Assembly: GCA_021845835.1 (NCBI GenBank)
Contig: JAJZVE010000128.1
Span: 1 to 9,654, forward strand
DNA length: 9,654 bases
Reading direction: 5' to 3'
DNA from: Pseudomonadota bacterium
GTDB lineage: Bacteria > Pseudomonadota > Alphaproteobacteria > Acetobacterales > Acetobacteraceae
Of this stretch, positions 5,865 through 9,654 are shown in pieces. Within the stretch, counting starts at the first letter, position 1, and each line of letters opens with the position of its first letter. The position numbers and the translations under genes were made by a program. The notes under the pieces are model-generated. The model saw nothing but the letters and a program-made list of their open reading frames with translations. It was not told the DNA's origin and ran no database searches.

Positions 5865-7053
5865 CCGCCTGCCGCCGGCCCATATCGCCGCGGCGTTGCT
5901 GTTCAGCCTCTACGGCTGGGCGATATTCTTCATGTCGTTTCATCACGACGGCCTGATCGGACCGCATTACAATGCGCCCGGAAGCGATTACATGGTTTAT
6001 TACGATGCGGCGCGCAGCTACCTGGCCGGTGATCCGGACCTGCTGTCGGACGGTGCGAACTTCACCGCCCGCCTGAACCATGATTTCGCCAACTGGCTGA
6101 CCGGGCCGCTGCCGCCCCATCCCTGGGTCTATCCGCCGCCGTTCCTGCTGTTGCTGCTGCCGTTCGCGTCCCTGCCATTCGCGGCCTCGTATGCCGCGTT
6201 CGTCGCGGCGACCTTCGCCGCCGCCGTGGCCGGCGTGTGGTGCGCGGTGCGGCAGGCCGGGGAGCGGTCCGTCTGGGTCGCGGCGCTGCTGCTGGCGCCG
6301 GCCACCGCGATCGATGTGATCGACGGCCAGAACGGGCTGCTGACCGCGGGCATCCTGCTCGGCGGATTTGGGCTGCTGCAGCGCTCGCCGGTGGCGGCCG
6401 GCATGGTGCTGGGCGCGATCGCATACAAGCCGCAACTGGCGCTGATGGTTCCGGTGGCATTGCTGGGGCTGCGCGCGTGGCGGGCACTGGCCGCCGCCGG
6501 GCTGACTGCGGCGGCCTGGGCCGCGGCCAGCGTGGCCATCCTGGGCAGCGGAATCTGGCGCGGCTGGTTGCACTGGATGCTGGGCGGCGGCGCAGGCTAC
6601 GCGGAATGGGTCGAGTGGGGCCGGCTGTGGGGACTCAGCCTCTACACCTGCGCGGTTCTGCATGGCGCCTCCCCCGCCGTTGCCGAGTTGCTCCAGGCGG
6701 CCGGAGCGGTGGCGGCGGCCGGCGCTGTCTATCATGCGTACAGGCATCCGTTCGGCTTCGCGCAGCGGCTGGCGATTTTGCTGGCGGCAACGGTTCTCGC
6801 GGCGCCGCATCTTTCGCCCTATGACCTGATCCTGCTGGCGTGCGCCGCCGTGCTGCTCTGGCGCTGCGAGACGCAGGTCGCTTCGTCGGCCATCCTGCGG
6901 ATGTTGCTGTTTTTCCTCTGGGTTGCGCCGGTCTTCGGGCGGTTCGGCCGGCTGAACACCAGCGACATGGTCCCGCTGCTGGCGGCGAGCACGGTGGTTG
7001 CCGTGCTCGGCCTGGGCCACGCGGATCGGCGCGTCCGCGCGACGGCTGCGTGA
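5854..7053 (+). CDS. GT87-type (DUF2029) polytopic membrane glycosyltransferase, probable ATT start
   Basis: About 399-residue membrane protein with roughly ten hydrophobic spans, resembling GT87/DUF2029 polyprenyl-phosphate-sugar-dependent mannosyltransferases (GT-C fold). Typical features: the first large external loop SDYMVYYDAARSYLAGD (44-60, Asp45 or Asp51 as candidate catalytic acid), WVYPPPFLLLLLPFASLPF (91-109), DGQNGLLTAGILLGGFGLL in mid-protein, and AYKPQLALMVPVALL. Start choice: the standard-codon option is TTG 5896, which has no ribosome binding site and would cut into the first span. ATT 5854 has GGAGGA at ideal spacing and gives a normal N-terminus (MQPSRLPPAHIAAALLFS). With ATT the gene overlaps the racemase-fold gene by 11 bases. 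A stop at 5812-5814 limits the frame. Sugar and acceptor are unknown, and no functional link to urate breakdown is evident. Confidence 0.8.
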   Translation: MQPSRLPPAHIAAALLFSLYGWAIFFMSFHHDGLIGPHYNAPGSDYMVYYDAARSYLAGDPDLLSDGANFTARLNHDFANWLTGPLPPHPWVYPPPFLLLLLPFASLPFAASYAAFVAATFAAAVAGVWCAVRQAGERSVWVAALLLAPATAIDVIDGQNGLLTAGILLGGFGLLQRSPVAAGMVLGAIAYKPQLALMVPVALLGLRAWRALAAAGLTAAAWAAASVAILGSGIWRGWLHWMLGGGAGYAEWVEWGRLWGLSLYTCAVLHGASPAVAELLQAAGAVAAAGAVYHAYRHPFGFAQRLAILLAATVLAAPHLSPYDLILLACAAVLLWRCETQVASSAILRMLLFFLWVAPVFGRFGRLNTSDMVPLLAASTVVAVLGLGHADRRVRATAA

Positions 7054-7059
7054 GACGCT

Positions 7060-7075
7060 GGCGGTGCGCCCCGCC
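7060..7075 (+). terminator. GC hairpin after the glycosyltransferase gene
   Basis: GGCGG (7060-7064) pairs with CCGCC (7071-7075) over a six-base loop, starting seven bases after the stop codon. No T tract follows. It may close the urate operon transcript or simply be GC-rich chance pairing. Confidence 0.18.
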
Positions 7076-7116
7076 GGATCGTAGAACGGGGCGATTGCAA
7101 CCTGCATGAGGTCCGC

Positions 7117-7362
7117 ATGTCCGCTGCTGCTCCCACCATCGCCCAGAAAGGCCCGTTCCTGGTCACGCTGGAAGCCGGCAAGTCGTACTGGTGGTGCGCC
7201 TGCGGCAAGAGCAAGTCGCAGCCGTTCTGCGACGGCTCGCACAAGGGCAGCGGCTTCACACCCGTGGAATACAAGGCCGCTGCCGACGGCGATGCGTGGT
7301 TCTGCGGCTGCAAGCACAGCGGCGGCAGGCCGATGTGCGACGGCACCCACGCGCGGCTCTGA
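7117..7362 (+). CDS. Tandem CDGSH iron-sulfur domain protein
   Basis: 81-residue soluble protein with two CDGSH (mitoNEET-type) iron-sulfur motifs. Motif 1 has Cys27, Cys29, Cys38 and His42 (CACG then PFCDGSH). Motif 2 has Cys63, Cys65, Cys74 and His78 (CGCK then PMCDGTH). Each set can bind one [2Fe-2S] cluster with three Cys and one His ligand. No membrane anchor is seen, so it is a compact bacterial double-CDGSH form. Members are redox or cluster-transfer proteins; the partner is usually unknown. GAGG (7108-7111) lies five bases before the ATG. The next gene begins six bases after its stop, so the two are co-transcribed, and the CDGSH protein could serve as a redox partner or regulator there; this is inference only. 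Confidence 0.95.
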   Translation: MSAAAPTIAQKGPFLVTLEAGKSYWWCACGKSKSQPFCDGSHKGSGFTPVEYKAAADGDAWFCGCKHSGGRPMCDGTHARL

Positions 7363-7368
7363 TCGCGC

Positions 7369-8742
7369 ATGCCCCAGGACGCCGCCAGCAATTCCCGCAT
7401 CGTCGCCGCCTGGCGTGCCCATACGCCCGGCTCGGCGGAACTGGCCCAGCAGGCCGCCGGGCTGCTGCCGAGCGGCATCACGCATGACGCGCGCCGGCAG
7501 GACCCGTACGGCCCGTACATCGCGCGTGCCCAGGGCGGCCACAAATGGGACGTGGACGGCAACCGCTACGTCGATTTCTACGGCGGTCACGGCGCGCTGA
7601 TCCTCGGCCACGCCCATCCGGAGGTGACTGCAGCCATCGCCGCGGCGGCGGCCGAGGGCACCCAGTTCGGCGCCAACCATCCGCGCGAGGTGCAATGGGC
7701 GGCGGTGATCCGGCGCCTGGTGCCGTCCTGCGAGCGGCTGCGCTTCACCTCCTCGGGTACCGAAGCGACGCTGATGGCGGTGCGGCTGGCGCGCGCCTTC
7801 ACCGGGCGGCCGAAGCTGCTGCGCTTCGTGGGGCATTTCCACGGCTGGCACGACCACATGACCACCGGCTTCGCCAGCCATTTCGATGGCACGCCGACCG
7901 CCGGCGTGCTGCCGGGCGTGGCGGAAAACGTGGTGCTGGCCCTGCCCGGCGATATCGCGGCGGTGGAGCGGCTGCTGGCGGCGGGCGACGTGGCGGCGGC
8001 GATCCTGGAGCCGACCGGCGCCAGCTTCGGCCAGGTGCCGCTGCGGGCGGAGTTCCTGCAGGCGCTGCGCCGTGCCACGGAGCGGGCCGGCACGCTGCTG
8101 ATCATGGACGAGGTGGTCACCGGCTTCCGCGTCGCCCCCGGCGGCGCGCAAGGCGCGTTCGGCGTGCGCCCCGACCTCAGCACGTTCGCCAAGATCGTCG
8201 CCGGCGGCATGCCCGGCGCGGCGGTGGGAGGGCGCAAGGACGTGCTCGACCAGCTCGACTTCGACGCGGCCCCGGCGGCGCGGCGGGAGAAGATCGGCCA
8301 CCAGGGCACCTACAACGCCAACCCGGTCGCCGCCGCCGCCGGCATCGCCTGCCTCGGCGTGGTGGCGCAAGGCGAGGCGACGGCGCGGGCGGACGCCACC
8401 GCGGCCGAGCTGCGCGCGGCGCTGAACGAGGTGCTGGCGCAGGAGGGGATGCCGTGGGCGGTGTACGGCACGTCCTCGGGCTTTCACCTGTTCGTCAATC
8501 CGGCGCGGCGCGAGGTGACGCCGGCGCGGTTCGATCCGTACGCCTGCCCGATGGAGGAGCTGAAGAACCCGCCGCCGCGCCTGATCTCCCGCCTGCGGCT
8601 GGCGCTGCTGCTGCACGGGGTGGACGTGAACGGGCGGCTCTCCGGCTTCACCTCGGCGGCGCACGGCCCTGCCGACGTGGCGGGGGCGGCGCAGGCGCTG
8701 CGGGCGAGCATCCGGATGCTGCGGGAGGAAGGCGAGGCCTGA
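7369..8742 (+). CDS. Class III PLP aminotransferase, glutamate-1-semialdehyde 2,1-aminomutase-like
   Basis: 457-residue fold-type I PLP enzyme. Visible motifs in order: WDVDGNRYVDFYGGHGALILGH (60-81), SSGTEA (128-133, phosphate binding), GHFHGWHDH (155-163, ring stacking), MDEVVTGFR (246-254, Asp247 to the pyridine nitrogen), STFAKIVAGGMPGAAVGG (271-288, with Lys275 as the Schiff-base lysine) and GHQGTYNANP (310-319, Thr314 from the other subunit). All catalytic residues are present. It is longer than HemL (about 430), with an extended stretch at about 376-405. Alphaproteobacteria normally make 5-aminolevulinate by ALA synthase, so a haem role is unlikely; other amino-group transfer or 1,2-shift chemistry is more probable. 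The ATG is six bases after the CDGSH stop with no clear Shine-Dalgarno, suggesting coupled translation. Confidence 0.88.
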   Translation: MPQDAASNSRIVAAWRAHTPGSAELAQQAAGLLPSGITHDARRQDPYGPYIARAQGGHKWDVDGNRYVDFYGGHGALILGHAHPEVTAAIAAAAAEGTQFGANHPREVQWAAVIRRLVPSCERLRFTSSGTEATLMAVRLARAFTGRPKLLRFVGHFHGWHDHMTTGFASHFDGTPTAGVLPGVAENVVLALPGDIAAVERLLAAGDVAAAILEPTGASFGQVPLRAEFLQALRRATERAGTLLIMDEVVTGFRVAPGGAQGAFGVRPDLSTFAKIVAGGMPGAAVGGRKDVLDQLDFDAAPAARREKIGHQGTYNANPVAAAAGIACLGVVAQGEATARADATAAELRAALNEVLAQEGMPWAVYGTSSGFHLFVNPARREVTPARFDPYACPMEELKNPPPRLISRLRLALLLHGVDVNGRLSGFTSAAHGPADVAGAAQALRASIRMLREEGEA

Positions 8743-8773
8743 CCGCGCCGCGGTCGCGATGCAACGGTTCGTC

Positions 8774-8794
8774 GCGTGCGGCGTATCAGCACGC
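8774..8794 (+). other. Inverted repeat upstream of the CsbD-like gene
   Basis: GCGTGC (8774-8779) and GCACGC (8789-8794) form a perfect six-base stem around a nine-base loop. It lies between the aminotransferase stop and the CsbD-like ribosome binding site. It could end the upstream transcript or be an operator; no T tract is present. Confidence 0.2.
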
Positions 8795-8833
8795 ATCCGG
8801 CGTGACCGGGCAGAACCGAGGAGGCATCAGACC

Positions 8834-9085
8834 ATGAGCGGCACCCAGGCCGAAGGCACGATCCGCAACGTCGCCGGCGCGGCCGAGGAGGCGATCGGCA
8901 GCATGACCGGCGACAGCACCGCCGAGATGCGCGGCAAGGTGCGCCAGGTCGCCGGCCAGGCACAGAGTGCGATGGGCGATGCGGTGGAGACGGTGCGCCA
9001 CATGGCCGCCGACCAGCCGGTGATGACGGTGCTGCTGGCCGCTGGCATCGGCCTCATTGCCGGCATGCTGATCGCGCGTCGCTGA
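8834..9085 (+). CDS. CsbD-like stress protein with C-terminal membrane anchor
   Basis: 83-residue protein. Residues 5-48 read as two short CsbD-type repeats ([20 protein letters not shown], then [18 protein letters not shown]), amphipathic and rich in Ala, Gly and charge. Residues 62-80 form a glycine-zipper membrane span ([19 protein letters not shown]) ending in ARR, as in DUF883/ElaB/YqjD proteins, which tether to the inner membrane and can bind ribosomes. CsbD members are general stress proteins of unknown biochemical role. AGGAGG (8819-8824) lies nine bases before the ATG at 8834, which fixes the start; upstream in-frame ATG 8759 has no such site. It stands alone, 91 bp after the aminotransferase. 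Confidence 0.85.
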   Translation: MSGTQAEGTIRNVAGAAEEAIGSMTGDSTAEMRGKVRQVAGQAQSAMGDAVETVRHMAADQPVMTVLLAAGIGLIAGMLIARR

Positions 9086-9088
9086 GGG

Positions 9089-9118
9089 TTGATCCGCCCC
9101 GTCGCTCTGCGTCAGGAT
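9089..9118 (+). promoter_or_regulatory. Possible promoter before the acyl-CoA dehydrogenase gene
   Basis: TTGATC (9089-9094) and CAGGAT (9113-9118) are separated by 18 bases, a moderate fit to -35/-10 boxes (4/6 and 3/6). The position, in the 62-bp gap before the dehydrogenase gene, is sensible. The match is weak for a GC-rich genome. Confidence 0.22.
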
Positions 9119-9147
9119 CGCTGCCGTATCGCAGGGGGAACGGGCGG

Positions 9148-9654
9148 ATGCCTGACTGGAGCTTTCTCGACTGGCCGTTCTTCGAGGACCGGCACCGCGC
9201 GTTCGCGCGCGAACTCGATGCCTGGGCGACGGCGCATCTGCGCCATGCGGAGGCCGCCGACCTGGACGCCGCCTGCCGGGCGCTGGTGCGCGACCTCGGG
9301 CAGGCGGGATGGCTTGCGGCGGCGGTGGCGGAGGGCGCGGCCGACGTGGACATGCGCCTGATCTGCCTCGCCCGCGACATCCTGGCGCGCCACGCCGCAC
9401 TCGCCGATTTCGCCTTCGCCATGCAGGGCCTCGGCACGGGGTCGATCGCGCTGGCGGGCAGCGAGGCGGTGCGCGCGCGCGTGCTGCCAGAGGCGCGGCG
9501 CGGCGAGCGCATCGCCGCGTTTGCGCTGAGCGAGCCGGACGCGGGATCGGATGTCGCCGCGCTCGCCACCACGGCGACGCGCGTGCCGGGCGGCTGGCGG
9601 CTGGACGGCGAAAAGACCTGGATTTCCAACGGCGGCATCGCCGGGCATTACGTG
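9148..9654 (+). CDS. Acyl-CoA dehydrogenase, N-terminal part (runs off the window)
   Basis: The first 169 residues of a flavoprotein that would oxidise an acyl-CoA to the 2-enoyl-CoA; about 40-45% of a usual 370-400-residue enzyme is present and the frame is open to the edge. The N-terminal helical domain covers about 1-120. The family signature [15 protein letters not shown] (125-139) begins the beta domain, and [17 protein letters not shown] (153-169) is the conserved segment that contacts FAD. The catalytic glutamate lies beyond the window. AGGGGGA (9133-9139) is eight bases upstream of the ATG at 9148. The N-terminal domain looks compact, with a short loop before GQAGW (51-55). Acyl substrate cannot be told; branched-chain, alicyclic or aromatic-pathway members are all possible. 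Confidence 0.9.
   Translation, partial: MPDWSFLDWPFFEDRHRAFARELDAWATAHLRHAEAADLDAACRALVRDLGQAGWLAAAVAEGAADVDMRLICLARDILARHAALADFAFAMQGLGTGSIALAGSEAVRARVLPEARRGERIAAFALSEPDAGSDVAALATTATRVPGGWRLDGEKTWISNGGIAGHYV

Noticed and set aside
5803..8796. A 997-residue open frame on the minus strand
   Set aside because: It lies antisense to four well-supported plus-strand genes. Its translation is dominated by Arg, Gln, His and Gly with no domain pattern, the expected mirror of GC-rich codon usage.
1..9654. CRISPR, tRNA, rRNA, insertion sequence or attachment-site signals
   Set aside because: No spaced repeats, cloverleaf or CCA ends, transposase motifs or long inverted repeats were seen; nearly all of the window is coding.

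Overview
The window is very GC-rich (codon third positions are almost all G or C) and densely coding. Strong purine-rich ribosome binding sites precede most starts. Base composition, gene families and gene style fit an alphaproteobacterium, most likely Rhodospirillales/Acetobacteraceae; this assignment is inference, since no rRNA or marker gene is present. I see no tRNA, rRNA, CRISPR array, transposase or integrase. This looks like ordinary chromosomal metabolic DNA with some unusual members.

Layout: one gene at the left, a UPF0114 (YqhA-like) small membrane protein, lies on the minus strand (76-567). Everything else is on the plus strand. An iron-containing alcohol dehydrogenase (723-1889) is followed closely by a single-domain rhodanese (1911-2288). 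Next come a previously overlooked 44-residue single-span membrane peptide (2397-2531) and a DMT/EamA transporter (2629-3489). The centre is a tight purine-catabolism block. It holds the membrane cytochrome-c urate hydroxylase PuuD (3560-4753), 5-hydroxyisourate hydrolase (4750-5103, ATGA overlap) and an Asp/Glu/hydantoin-racemase-fold protein (5106-5864) that lacks both catalytic cysteines of its family. A GT87-type membrane glycosyltransferase follows and probably starts at a rare ATT codon (5854-7053). To the right are a double-CDGSH iron-sulfur protein (7117-7362), a class III PLP enzyme of the glutamate-1-semialdehyde aminomutase type (7369-8742), a membrane-anchored CsbD-like protein (8834-9085) and the N-terminal part of an acyl-CoA dehydrogenase (9148 to the window edge).

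How the genes work together: PuuD oxidises urate to 5-hydroxyisourate, passing electrons to its own haem c domain and so presumably to the respiratory chain instead of making peroxide. 5-Hydroxyisourate hydrolase then makes OHCU. The usual third enzyme, OHCU decarboxylase, is not in the window. Its place, 2 bp downstream of the hydrolase, is taken by the cysteine-less racemase-fold protein. This is the most interesting point here: the gene is translationally tied to urate breakdown but cannot use the two-cysteine racemase mechanism. The other groups (alcohol dehydrogenase with rhodanese; CDGSH protein with aminomutase-like enzyme) are short co-directional pairs whose substrates cannot be read from sequence.
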